A DNA stretch of 12,360 bases from Candidatus Omnitrophota bacterium (lineage in GTDB: Bacteria > Omnitrophota > Gorgyraeia > JABMRN01 > RBG-13-46-9). Below, in pieces: positions 1 to 7,408 of this stretch. The notes under the pieces are model-generated. The model worked only from the letters and a program-made list of their open reading frames with translations. It searched no databases and was not told the origin of the DNA. The stretch lies in assembly GCA_016782495.1 (NCBI GenBank), contig JADHYL010000012.1, positions 1-12,360 of the forward strand, written 5' to 3'. A program made the translations under genes and the position numbers. Within the stretch, counting starts at the first letter, position 1. Each line of letters begins with the position of its first letter.

Positions 1-545
1 CGGACGTGGAGGAAACCGTCGCCGGCGTTAAAAGACAACACAATATCCTGGAACAGCTCGGTATTGACACGAAAAAAGAATACGGTTATAAAGTTCTCGA
101 GCCGGTCATAGAGCTCAGAAAATCCGGAGTGCGAAAAGTTGCAAAGGCGTTGGGCTTGCCGGAAGAAATATACAATAGGCCGCCTTTCCCGGGCCCGGCA
201 CTGGCCACGAGAATTATAGGAGAAGTGACCCCAGAAAGAGTAAACCTCGTAAAAAAAGCCACGAAAATCGTCGAAGACGAACTTTCATCCACAAAGGCCT
301 TCCAGTACATGGCGATTTTACACAATGATAAGGTTACCGGGGTGAGGAACGGGAAGAGGGATTACGGTTTTCAAATAGAAGTAAGATGCTGGGACAGCCA
401 TGACGCCGTTACCGGATCACCGACGAAACTTTCTTTCGATATTCTGGATAAACTGGCAGCGAGGCTGACGGAGGAAGTTCCCGGCGTTGTAAGCGTTACG
501 TACAACATAACCAGAAAGCCGCCTTCAACGATAGAAGCCGTTTAA
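1..545 (+). CDS. guaA: GMP synthase (glutamine-hydrolysing), C-terminal part, 5' truncated by window
   Basis: This is the 3' end of a GMP synthase gene, the enzyme that aminates XMP to GMP with ATP and glutamine-derived ammonia in the cytoplasm. The reading frame is open from the window edge, so the glutaminase domain and the SGGVDS P-loop lie upstream and cannot be checked. What is visible is the end of the ATP-pyrophosphatase domain, the family signature FPGPALATRIIGEVTPERV (nt about 186-240), and the C-terminal dimerisation domain ending in KPPSTIEAV. GuaA proteins normally end KPPxTIEWE and carry a DGMTADW-like segment. Here the equivalent stretch reads SHDAVTGSPTKL and the end is TIEAV, so this is a divergent member. 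The downstream Nudix gene starts 28 bases after the TAA, suggesting a shared transcript. The family call is firm; the exact clade is not. Confidence 0.9.
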   Translation, partial: DVEETVAGVKRQHNILEQLGIDTKKEYGYKVLEPVIELRKSGVRKVAKALGLPEEIYNRPPFPGPALATRIIGEVTPERVNLVKKATKIVEDELSSTKAFQYMAILHNDKVTGVRNGKRDYGFQIEVRCWDSHDAVTGSPTKLSFDILDKLAARLTEEVPGVVSVTYNITRKPPSTIEAV

Positions 546-573
546 GAGGCTTGTTGCAGTCGATTAGATACTT

Positions 574-1089
574 ATGCCTCGAGAGAAAGTAAAATCAATA
601 TTTAAAGGTAAGATATTAAATGTCTATCTCAAGAGGCATAAATTTCCGAACGGCTACGTTACGGATCTGGAAATTGTAAAACATATCGGCGCGGTTTTAA
701 TAGTACCTTTTTTAAGCAAAGAAAAGATCGTTTTTATAAAACAATACAGGCCCGTAATAAATTCCTACATATGGGAGCTCCCGGCGGGCACGCTTTCTAA
801 AGGCGAAAGCGTTTTACTTTGCGCAAAAAGAGAGCTGATAGAGGAAGTCGGTTACGCCGCCGGGAAGTGGAAAAAAATAGGTTTTATTTATCCCGCCCCC
901 GGATACACCACGGAAAAGATAACTATATTCAAGGCGTATGATTTAAAGAAGGTGGATTCCGTTGTTCAGGAGGATGAAATGATTAGTGTAAAAGTCTTGA
1001 GCGTGAAAGAAATAAAAAAACTTTTTTATTCCGGAAAAATCGTTGACGCGAAAACAATCTCCGCTTTGAAAATGGCAAAAGTTATATAA
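574..1089 (+). CDS. Nudix hydrolase, ADP-ribose pyrophosphatase-like
   Basis: A 171-residue Nudix hydrolase, probably splitting ADP-ribose or a related nucleoside diphosphate sugar into AMP and a sugar phosphate as a cytoplasmic housecleaning enzyme. The Nudix box GX5EX7REUXEEXGU is complete: G72, E78, R86-E87, E90-E91, G93. The segment YPAPGYTTE about 14 residues after the box is the hallmark that separates ADP-ribose pyrophosphatases (NudF/YqkG type) from other Nudix subfamilies. The N-terminal half with KHIGAVLIVPF and IKQYRP is also typical. Length matches the family (about 170-200 residues). The ATG at 574 has no convincing Shine-Dalgarno site, so translation may depend on coupling to guaA. 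The stop lies 10 bases before the ATPase start. Substrate is inferred from the motif, not shown. Confidence 0.88.
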   Translation: MPREKVKSIFKGKILNVYLKRHKFPNGYVTDLEIVKHIGAVLIVPFLSKEKIVFIKQYRPVINSYIWELPAGTLSKGESVLLCAKRELIEEVGYAAGKWKKIGFIYPAPGYTTEKITIFKAYDLKKVDSVVQEDEMISVKVLSVKEIKKLFYSGKIVDAKTISALKMAKVI

Positions 1090-1099
1090 AGGAAAAAAG

Positions 1100-3763
1100 A
1101 TGATAAAAAACGCTTTTTCAATTTCAGCCGAGGAATGCATAAGTCAGTTAAAAACCCGGCGCGAAGGATTAAGTGAAAGCGAACTTAAAGAGCGGCTGGC
1201 AAAATATGGACCGAATCAATTAAGAGCCGCAAAAAAGGTAAACCCGATAACGCTTTTTATCAAACAGTTCAACAATCTTTTCACCCTGATTTTGCTTTTT
1301 GCGATTATCACCTCTATAGCCATTACGGTGTGGGGTAATGAAAACCGCATACCTGAAGCGTGTTTTATACTGCTTATAATCCTCATAAACGCCATTTTGG
1401 GTTTTATCCAAAATTATAAAGCCGCCCGCGGGATGGAGGCCCTGAAAAACATGGTAGTGCCGAAAACAACCGTAAGGCGTAACGGCGAGAAAAGAGAGAT
1501 AGAAGCTACCGCAGTTGTCCCGGGCGATATCGTGGTTTTTTCCGAGGGCATGCAGGTTCCGGCGGACGGGCGGCTTATTGAGTCGCACGGACTTAAAGCG
1601 GATGAATCAGCCTTTACGGGAGAAAGCGTTCCGGTTTCTCTTTCAACAGAGGTATTGCCTGAGAAAACAGCCCTTCAGGACAGAAAAAACATAGCGTACA
1701 TGGGCACTTACATCACGCAGGGCGAGGGCGAAGCGGTTGTAGTGTCAACGGGCATGGACACCGAACTCGGCAAAATAGCGGAAAGCATTACCGAGATAAA
1801 AGCGAAGAAGACGCCTTTTGAGCTTGAAGTCGATAAACTTGCCAGACAGATTACCGTTGCTATAGGATTTACGGTTCTTTTGGTTGCGGCGATGGCGTTC
1901 TTACGCGGGCACATGCCGTGGGTCGATGTACTTATACTTTGCATGGGGCTTTTTGTGGGAGCGATACCCGAAGCAATGCCTGCCATAGTAACGTTCGCCA
2001 TGAGCCTCGGAACAAGGCGCATGGCGGAGAATAAGGCCCTTGTAAGAGATCTTCCGGTAGTGGCGAGCCTTGGTTCGGTGGACGTTATATGTTCTGATAA
2101 AACAGGCACGCTTACCGAAAACCGGATGACCGTGCAAAAACTTTTCTTCGGAGACCACGAGGTTAACTTCGGAGGAGTCGGTTATGAAGAAGAAGGTAAG
2201 ATCGAGCACGCCCAGAACCGGGCCATACCGTTAGGCGATATGGACGCTCTTTTGAAATGCGGCGTTTTCTGTAACGACGCTTCCGCCGAAACGAAAGACG
2301 ATAAACCGCACTACATAGGTGACCCTACGGAAATAGCGCTTCTCGTCTCTGCAAAAAAAGCAGGGATCGGCCCAAACAGGGAAAAAGCATCTTTTCCGAG
2401 AATGGATGAGATTCCTTTTACTTCCGAAAGAGAAAAAATGACCACGATCCACGAGGAGGGCGCAAAAAAGAGAGCATTTACGAAAGGCGCGCCCGAAGTG
2501 ATTATAGACGGATGCGACCGGATCCTGGAAAACGGCGGGATAAACCGTTTCACAGCCGATAAAAAAGACATGATCATTAAAGCGAACGCTGATTTTGCGA
2601 AAGGGGGCTTAAGAGTCCTGGCATTTTCCACTAAAGAGGTAAGGCCCAACGAGGATAAAGAATCAATAGAAAAAAACCAGGTTTTTTTGGGATTGCAGGC
2701 AATGATAGATCCGCCACGGAGGGAAGTAAAAGATGCTGTCGATACGGCGCGCTCCGCAAAAATTCGCACCGTTATGATTACGGGCGATAACGCGATTACA
2801 GCTTCGGCGATAGGAAAAAAGCTTGATTTCGGAGAACATGCCGTAACAGGCGCCGAGCTACACACCTATTCAGATGAAAAATTAAAAGCTGACATAGAAA
2901 CTATAGACATAATAGCCAGGGCCCTCCCGCAGGATAAACTTAGAGTGGCCCAGACGCTTGAGAAAAAAGGCCACGTTGTCGCCATGACGGGAGACGGCGT
3001 CAATGACGCCCCCGCTCTTAAAGCCGCGGACGTGGGCATTGCGATGGGAATGCGCGGAACAGACGTAGCCAAAGACGCTTCCGGGATGATACTTCTGGAT
3101 GACAATTACAAAACGATTGTTGAAGCGATTAAAGAGGGTAGGACCATATACGACAACATCAGAAAGTTCGTAAACTACCTTATTACCTGTAACCTCGCTG
3201 AAGTTTTTGTAATGTTTTTCTGCTCGATAGTGGGAAAGATCCCGCTAAGCGTGATCCAGATTCTTTGGATTAACATTGTTACCGATACGACAGTTGCCAT
3301 GAGCCTCGCTTCAGACCCATCTAATGAGAAGGTAATGACAAGGCCGCCACGGCCCAAGAAAAAAGGAATAATCGACGCGAGGTTAAAATGGCTTGTCGGG
3401 CTTATCGGATTTAAAAAAGTCGTGGTTCTCCTTTCTGTTTTCGCCATAGGCATGAAAATAAGAGGCCCGGAACTGGCCAGCACAATGCTTTTTACGACTA
3501 TTGTCCTTTACGCGTTTGTGCGGATAACGGTTTTGCGCGTGGAAGAAGGGGTGCCTATATTTATAAATAAGTGGGTTAACCTGGCTATTCTTGTGTCTTT
3601 AGGGCTTCAGTTGTTAGTTCTTTATACCCCGCCACTTCGCGATTTTTTCCACGTCGTAGCGCTGGGAGTTCGCGAATGGGCTATAATGCTGGCCTTTACC
3701 GCAGTATCCTGGGTTTTAGGCGTAATAATTACGAAGCAGGTTATAAAACGGGTGCCGTACTAA
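1100..3763 (+). CDS. P-type cation-transporting ATPase, Ca2+ (P2A)-like
   Basis: An 887-residue membrane ATPase that probably exports Ca2+ (possibly Mn2+) using ATP. The domain order is complete: cation_ATPase_N (residues about 6-60), actuator domain with TGES at 173-176, phosphorylation motif DKTGTLT with catalytic D333, nucleotide domain with KGAPE at 462-466, DPPR at 537-540, TGD at 561-563, hinge TGDGVND at 630-636, then the C-terminal membrane helices. Residues matching SERCA cation ligands are present: E291 in M4, N698 and E701 in M5, and N725, T728, D729 in M6 (ILWINIVTD). This supports a P2A Ca2+ pump over a K+ or heavy-metal pump. The usual M4 motif PEGLP is PEAMP here. The ATG follows AGGA at a good distance. 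It lies 10 bases after the Nudix stop. The call is firm; the ion is inferred. Confidence 0.93.
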   Translation: MIKNAFSISAEECISQLKTRREGLSESELKERLAKYGPNQLRAAKKVNPITLFIKQFNNLFTLILLFAIITSIAITVWGNENRIPEACFILLIILINAILGFIQNYKAARGMEALKNMVVPKTTVRRNGEKREIEATAVVPGDIVVFSEGMQVPADGRLIESHGLKADESAFTGESVPVSLSTEVLPEKTALQDRKNIAYMGTYITQGEGEAVVVSTGMDTELGKIAESITEIKAKKTPFELEVDKLARQITVAIGFTVLLVAAMAFLRGHMPWVDVLILCMGLFVGAIPEAMPAIVTFAMSLGTRRMAENKALVRDLPVVASLGSVDVICSDKTGTLTENRMTVQKLFFGDHEVNFGGVGYEEEGKIEHAQNRAIPLGDMDALLKCGVFCNDASAETKDDKPHYIGDPTEIALLVSAKKAGIGPNREKASFPRMDEIPFTSEREKMTTIHEEGAKKRAFTKGAPEVIIDGCDRILENGGINRFTADKKDMIIKANADFAKGGLRVLAFSTKEVRPNEDKESIEKNQVFLGLQAMIDPPRREVKDAVDTARSAKIRTVMITGDNAITASAIGKKLDFGEHAVTGAELHTYSDEKLKADIETIDIIARALPQDKLRVAQTLEKKGHVVAMTGDGVNDAPALKAADVGIAMGMRGTDVAKDASGMILLDDNYKTIVEAIKEGRTIYDNIRKFVNYLITCNLAEVFVMFFCSIVGKIPLSVIQILWINIVTDTTVAMSLASDPSNEKVMTRPPRPKKKGIIDARLKWLVGLIGFKKVVVLLSVFAIGMKIRGPELASTMLFTTIVLYAFVRITVLRVEEGVPIFINKWVNLAILVSLGLQLLVLYTPPLRDFFHVVALGVREWAIMLAFTAVSWVLGVIITKQVIKRVPY

Positions 3764-3810
3764 CAGGTCACCAGGTCACCAGGTCACAAAGTCACAAGGT
3801 CACAAAGGGG
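3764..3810 (+). repeat. Short tandem octamer repeat, AGGTCACA/C type
   Basis: Directly after the ATPase stop, about five copies of an 8-base unit follow one another: AGGTCACC twice, then AGGTCACA, AAGTCACA and AGGTCACA, ending in AAGGGG. The last bases (AAAGGGG, 3804-3810) sit six bases before the ATG at 3817 and probably serve as the ribosome binding site of the DJ-1 gene. The 26 bases at 3775-3800 recur identically at 7409-7434, so this is a dispersed family and not a one-off slippage product. The unit core GTCACA is shared with the heptamer arrays at 7355, 7451 and 10518. Confidence 0.9.
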
Positions 3811-3816
3811 TTGGTT

Positions 3817-4365
3817 ATGCAAAAAAAAGTTTTAATCATTTTAGCGGAAGGATTTGAAGAGATAGAAGCCATGGCCCCGATAGATATTTTAAGAAGGGCC
3901 GATATCGACGTTACGGTTGCCGGACTTTCAGGGCTTGAAGTGACCGGCGGCCACGGAATAAAGGTTCTGGCGGATAAAAAATTGGATAATGTAAACGAGG
4001 AATTTGACGGCCTCGTTCTTCCCGGCGGTTCTTTGGGCGCGGAGAATCTCGCGAAATCCGAGAAGGTAAAAAATCTCATAAAAAATATGAACGAAAAACG
4101 CAAAGTCATTGCCGCGATCTGCGCGTCACCGGCGGTTGTATTGGTTCCTACCGGTATTCTTTACGGCAAAAAAGCCACTTGTTACCCCGGAATGGAAAAA
4201 GAGTTTTTAGACAATATAAAATTTACGGATGAGAGCGTGGTCGTAGACGGAAATATCGTAACAAGCAAGGGCCCGGCCACGGCGGTTTTGTTCGGCGTAA
4301 AGATAGCGGAAATTTTATCCGGAAAAGAGAAAGTCAAAACAGTGAAAAGCAGAATGCTTTTATAG
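3817..4365 (+). CDS. DJ-1/PfpI (YajL-like) family protein
   Basis: A 182-residue protein of the DJ-1/PfpI superfamily. Members act as glyoxalase III/deglycase-like enzymes, redox-sensitive chaperones or hydrolases in the cytoplasm. The start MQKKVLIILAEGFEEIE aligns with human DJ-1, placing E17 at the position of DJ-1 Glu18. The nucleophile elbow AAICASP carries C102 at the position of the oxidisable Cys106. Length matches the DJ-1 branch (about 180-190). The frame stays open upstream to 3676, but that region translates the ATPase 3' end in another frame and the octamer repeat. ATG 3817 begins the conserved beta strand and is preceded by AAAGGGG, so it is the preferred start. It is the first gene of a six-gene run and lies 10 bases before the flavodoxin-like gene. 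A role in stress or carbonyl detoxification is inference. Confidence 0.9.
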   Translation: MQKKVLIILAEGFEEIEAMAPIDILRRADIDVTVAGLSGLEVTGGHGIKVLADKKLDNVNEEFDGLVLPGGSLGAENLAKSEKVKNLIKNMNEKRKVIAAICASPAVVLVPTGILYGKKATCYPGMEKEFLDNIKFTDESVVVDGNIVTSKGPATAVLFGVKIAEILSGKEKVKTVKSRMLL

Positions 4366-4375
4366 GGAGGTACTG

Positions 4376-4849
4376 ATGAAAACAGCCGTTGTCTATTATT
4401 CATTTACCGGTAACACGCATCGCGTAGCGCAAATTATCGTGGATATTTTAAAGAATAAAGGCGAAGACGTTGTGCCGGTAAGAATAAGGCCCTTAAAAGA
4501 AGAAACAAGTTTTTTCATGCAGTGTAAGGACGCGTTCCTCGCCAAAAAACCGGAACTTTACAAAACGCTCTTGGATCTCAAGGACTTTGATAAAGTTATT
4601 TTGGGGAGTCCTGTGTGGGCGTTTAAGCCGGCGCCTGCGATTAACACATACCTGGATAAGTGCGTTCTCGGAGAAGGGAAAAAAGCTATTCTTTTTGTTA
4701 CTTACGGAAGCGGCACGGGAAAAAAGAAAGCCCTGGAGGTCATGAAAAAAGGCATTGAGAAAAAAGGCGCCAGCGTAATAAAGGCGCTTTCTTTCCAGCA
4801 GGCCGAAAAAGAAAAAAGTTGTAGAGAAAAAATCGAAAAAGTATTATAA
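4376..4849 (+). CDS. Flavodoxin-like protein
   Basis: A 157-residue flavodoxin-fold protein, probably an FMN-binding electron carrier or small quinone reductase-like protein in the cytoplasm. The first strand and phosphate-binding loop read AVVYYSFTGNTHRVA (S9, T11, G12, N13, T14), matching the flavodoxin T/SxTGxT signature. A second FMN-contact segment LGSPVWAFKPAPAI (residues 77-89) has W81 where an aromatic often stacks on the flavin. The loop TYGSGTGKKK (109-118) fits the third flavin loop region. Length is typical of short-chain flavodoxins. An unusually good ribosome binding site (GGGAGG) precedes the ATG. It is co-transcribed by spacing with the DJ-1 gene upstream (10 bases) and the DHS-like gene downstream (18 bases). 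Redox partner is unknown. Confidence 0.86.
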   Translation: MKTAVVYYSFTGNTHRVAQIIVDILKNKGEDVVPVRIRPLKEETSFFMQCKDAFLAKKPELYKTLLDLKDFDKVILGSPVWAFKPAPAINTYLDKCVLGEGKKAILFVTYGSGTGKKKALEVMKKGIEKKGASVIKALSFQQAEKEKSCREKIEKVL

Positions 4850-4867
4850 TCGTTAAAGCTATTATTT

Positions 4868-5833
4868 ATGAGTATAAGACAATTTATAAAGGATAATTTC
4901 AAACATTTTAACGCCGCGGCCTTAACCGAAGCCGCGGAAGGCTATGTGGAGCATCTTAGGAAAGGCGGGAAGATGTTTCTTACGCTAGCCGGCGCCCTCA
5001 GCACGGGCGAGATAGGCATTACCCTGGCCGAGATGATAAGAAAAGAAAAAGTCCACGGTATATGCTCCACAGGCGCTAACCTCGAAGAAGATATTTTTAA
5101 TCTCATAGCGCATAAAAGTTACAAACGCATACCGCACTACAGGCACCTTACGCCAGAAGAAGAGCTCCAGCTTAAAGATAATCGTTTTAACAGGGTTACC
5201 GATACGTGCATTCCGGAGGCCGAAGCCATCGAAAAACTTTCAAAAGAACTTTTCCCTTTGTACAAAAAAGCCGAAGAGGAAAAAAAGAGCTTTTTCCCGT
5301 ATGAATATTTTTACGAGCTTATACGTAGCGACGCCTTGAAAAAATACTACGAGATAGACCCCAAAAATAGCTGGGTCGTGGCGGCTTGCGAGAAGAGCCT
5401 GCCTATTTTCACTCCGGGCTGGGAAGATTCCACTCTGGGTAACGGTATGGTCGCCGAAGTTAAATCCGGCCGGCTTAAAAACTTTAATTTTGTTAAAAAC
5501 GGGCTGGAGCAAATGGATTATCTTATCGACTGGTATCTTGAAAACTCAAAAGAAAAATCCGTTGGATTTTTCCAGATAGGCGGAGGCATAGCCGGAGATT
5601 TTGCGATATGCGTTGTTCCGCTCATAAGGCAGGACCTGAAAAAAGAGTGCCGGCTGTGGGGATATTATTGTCAGATTTCTGATAGCACCACTTCCTACGG
5701 CTCATATAGCGGGGCTGTACCGAATGAAAAAATCACCTGGGAAAAACTTGGGCTTGACACGCCTAAATTCATGATAGAGTCAGACGCCACTATCGTAGCG
5801 CCACTTATATTCAGGTACGTCCTGGAAAGCTAG
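4868..5833 (+). CDS. Deoxyhypusine synthase-family protein (bacterial DHS-like; possible homospermidine synthase)
   Basis: A 321-residue member of the deoxyhypusine synthase family. Eukaryotic and archaeal DHS transfer the aminobutyl group of spermidine to eIF5A in an NAD-dependent reaction. Bacteria lack eIF5A, and some bacterial homologues make homospermidine or act on other polyamines. Visible matches are STGANLEEDIFN (67-78), PIFTPGWEDSTLGN (179-192), GGG at 238-240, GSYSGAVPNE (278-287) and WEKL with K293 at the position of the lysine that forms the covalent imine in human DHS (Lys329). The human KHH catalytic segment after GGG is replaced by GDF, so the general-base histidine is missing. 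This argues against classical deoxyhypusine formation. No clear Shine-Dalgarno precedes the ATG. Nitroreductase 1 starts three bases after its stop. Family is firm; substrate is open. Confidence 0.88.
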   Translation: MSIRQFIKDNFKHFNAAALTEAAEGYVEHLRKGGKMFLTLAGALSTGEIGITLAEMIRKEKVHGICSTGANLEEDIFNLIAHKSYKRIPHYRHLTPEEELQLKDNRFNRVTDTCIPEAEAIEKLSKELFPLYKKAEEEKKSFFPYEYFYELIRSDALKKYYEIDPKNSWVVAACEKSLPIFTPGWEDSTLGNGMVAEVKSGRLKNFNFVKNGLEQMDYLIDWYLENSKEKSVGFFQIGGGIAGDFAICVVPLIRQDLKKECRLWGYYCQISDSTTSYGSYSGAVPNEKITWEKLGLDTPKFMIESDATIVAPLIFRYVLES

Positions 5834-5836
5834 AAA

Positions 5837-6406
5837 ATGTTACGCAGTTTAATATCCAAAAACAGAAGTTATCGCAGGTTTTATGAGGACTTTAAAATCA
5901 AGGAAAGTGTTCTTAAAGGACTCATAGAGCTGGCGAGACTTTCGCCGTCGGCGGCAAACCTGCAACCGCTTAAATATATCCTTTCCCGGGATCCGCAAAA
6001 AAACTGCTTAATATTTCCTCATCTGGCGTGGGCCGGATACCTCAAGGACTGGCCGGGGCCAAAAGTTGGTGAGAGGCCTTCAGCCTATATAGTCATTCTG
6101 GGAGATACCGCGATAACCAAAACATTCGGTTGCGATCACGGCATAGCAGCCCAAAGCATTCTTTTGGGCGCCGCCGAGAAGGGCCTGAGCGGGTGCATGA
6201 TTGGCTCAATAGACCGCGAAGCGTTAAGAAAAGCCCTCAAAATTCCGGACCACCTGGAAATCCTTTTAGTCCTTGCCATGGGAAAACCAAAAGAAAAAGT
6301 GGTAATAGAAACGGTTGACGCCGCGGGCGACATCAAGTACTGGCGGGACCAAAAAGCGGCTCACCACGTCCCTAAACGCAAGTTAGAAGATCTCATAATA
6401 GAATGA
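5837..6406 (+). CDS. Nitroreductase-family flavoprotein 1
   Basis: A 189-residue protein of the nitroreductase superfamily, FMN enzymes that use NAD(P)H to reduce nitro groups, quinones or flavins; many natural substrates are unknown. The N-terminal phosphate-binding segment NRSYRRFYEDF (9-19) and LSPSAANLQPLKY (FMN contact, around residues 35-47) are typical. The C-terminal core with GIAAQSILLGAAEKGLSGCMIG and LVLAMGKPKEK matches the family's dimer-forming helix and last strand. It starts three bases after the DHS-like stop, with GGAAAG upstream, and its TGA overlaps the next ATG by four bases (6403-6406), so translational coupling is likely in both directions. A relation to 6860-7354 is clear at family level, but the two are not close copies. 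Confidence 0.88.
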   Translation: MLRSLISKNRSYRRFYEDFKIKESVLKGLIELARLSPSAANLQPLKYILSRDPQKNCLIFPHLAWAGYLKDWPGPKVGERPSAYIVILGDTAITKTFGCDHGIAAQSILLGAAEKGLSGCMIGSIDREALRKALKIPDHLEILLVLAMGKPKEKVVIETVDAAGDIKYWRDQKAAHHVPKRKLEDLIIE

Positions 6407-6855
6407 AACCATCCAGGCATATCGCAGTGTCTTTTTCATTAGGGCTGGCACTGTGGTTTTTCACGAAGTCTTTTCCCGCAGCAACTCTGTGTTTTATTTC
6501 CGGTATTTTTATGGACCTGGACCATATAATAGAATATCTAATACAATATGGCCTCAAAGATTTTACCCTTCGAAACGTATATAATGTAAGCATAAATACA
6601 CCAAAAAGGCACCTCGAGCAGAGATTCAAGAAATTATATCTCGTATTTCATTCGTGGGAGATCGCGATTCTCCTTATCTTTCTCGCCGCATACACAAAAA
6701 ACATTTATGTATTTGCGTTTGCCGCGGGGTATTTCATCCATTTAGTCATGGATTATCTTGGGAACGAGCTTTATTGTCCGAGTTATTTTATTATCTACCG
6801 CGCAATGAAGAAGTTCGATACAGATAAGTTGATAGAAGAAGATCGAGGAGGCTAA
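6403..6855 (+). CDS. Small multi-pass membrane protein with His/Asp motif (YdjM-like putative hydrolase)
   Basis: A 150-residue membrane protein. Hydrophobic segments lie at about 8-34, 84-98 and 100-118. Polar residues set within or near them form a putative metal-binding pattern: H6, D38-x-D40-H41 (FMDLDH), H83 (VFHSWE) and H113-xxx-D117 (FIHLVMDYLGN). This arrangement resembles the YdjM/DUF457 group of membrane-bound, putatively metal-dependent hydrolases, whose biochemical activity is largely unproven. The ATG overlaps the nitroreductase 1 stop by four bases. The gene ends four bases before nitroreductase 2, inside the same operon. No signal peptide distinct from the first membrane segment is seen. 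The membrane location is well supported; the enzymatic role is only suggested by the motif. Confidence 0.7.
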   Translation: MKPSRHIAVSFSLGLALWFFTKSFPAATLCFISGIFMDLDHIIEYLIQYGLKDFTLRNVYNVSINTPKRHLEQRFKKLYLVFHSWEIAILLIFLAAYTKNIYVFAFAAGYFIHLVMDYLGNELYCPSYFIIYRAMKKFDTDKLIEEDRGG

Positions 6856-6859
6856 GAAC

Positions 6860-7354
6860 ATGGATACTTTCGACGCCATATCCAAAAGAACAAGCGTAAG
6901 GGCTTATAAGCCGGACGCAGTGAAGAGGGAAATGTTGGAAAGAATCGTTGACGCGGCGAGGCGCGCGCCTACGGCCAGGAGGGTTGAGCCATGGGAATTC
7001 GTAGTGGTGCAAAATAAAGAAACCCTGCAAAAGCTCGGCACCATCGCGAATACGGGAAGCTTCATAAAAGACGCCGCCGCCTGCATAGCCGTATTCTGCA
7101 AGGAAACGAAGTATTACCTGGAGGACGGATGCGCCGCCACGGAAAACATTCTTCTGGCTTCGGCCGGACTCGGCCTGGGCGCCTGTTGGGTTGCCGGCGA
7201 AAAAAAGCCGTACGCGAAAGAGGTCTCGGAGCTTCTCGGCGCTCCTTCGGATTTTAGGCTCGTAAGCCTCATACCGATAGGCTGGCCCGCCGAAGAAGTA
7301 AAGCAGGCTAAAAGCCGCAGGTTACAGGATGTTATACACTGGGAGAAATTCTAA
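6860..7354 (+). CDS. Nitroreductase-family flavoprotein 2
   Basis: A 164-residue, compact nitroreductase-superfamily protein. The start AISKRTSVRAYKPDAV is the usual FMN-phosphate binding RxSxRxY segment. RAPTARRVEPWEFVVV corresponds to the PSAxNxQPWxF motif, but the Asn and Gln are replaced by Arg and Glu, which may alter flavin or substrate contacts. GLGLGACWVAG and LIPIGWPAEE are the characteristic core and final strand. It is at the short end of the family. A strong GAGGAGG ribosome binding site lies within the last codons of the membrane protein gene, so it is the last member of the run starting at 3817. Its TAA is followed without a spacer by the heptamer repeat. The substrate is unknown. 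Confidence 0.88.
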   Translation: MDTFDAISKRTSVRAYKPDAVKREMLERIVDAARRAPTARRVEPWEFVVVQNKETLQKLGTIANTGSFIKDAAACIAVFCKETKYYLEDGCAATENILLASAGLGLGACWVAGEKKPYAKEVSELLGAPSDFRLVSLIPIGWPAEEVKQAKSRRLQDVIHWEKF

Positions 7355-7389
7355 GTCACATGACACAAGACACATGACACAAGGGGCAA
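7355..7389 (+). repeat. Short tandem heptamer array, GACACAA/T type, + orientation
   Basis: Beginning at the first base after the nitroreductase 2 stop codon, four 7-base units follow in register (GTCACAT, then GACACAA, GACACAT and GACACAA), then a degenerate GGGGCAA. The same unit occurs on the opposite strand at 7451-7478 and inside nfnB at 10518-10545. Sixteen or more consecutive bases around CATGACACAAGACACA are shared with the nfnB copy. Confidence 0.9.
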
Positions 7390-7408
7390 GAAGGATAATG
7401 CTAAAAAA

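Noticed and set aside
2311..2865. Long open frame on the minus strand within the ATPase gene.
   Set aside because: It lies wholly opposite a clearly conserved coding region, shows no recognisable domain and has the composition of an antisense shadow.
3676..3816. N-terminal extension of the DJ-1 protein through the octamer repeat.
   Set aside because: The frame is open, but it overlaps the ATPase 3' end and the repeat. The conserved beta strand begins at ATG 3817, which has a good ribosome binding site.
4819..4850. Promoter in front of the DHS-like gene (TATAAT at 4845-4850).
   Set aside because: The -10 box is exact, but the nearest -35-like TTGTAG is 20 bases away and the box lies in the end of the flavodoxin-like gene. 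It may be an internal promoter but is not supported well enough.
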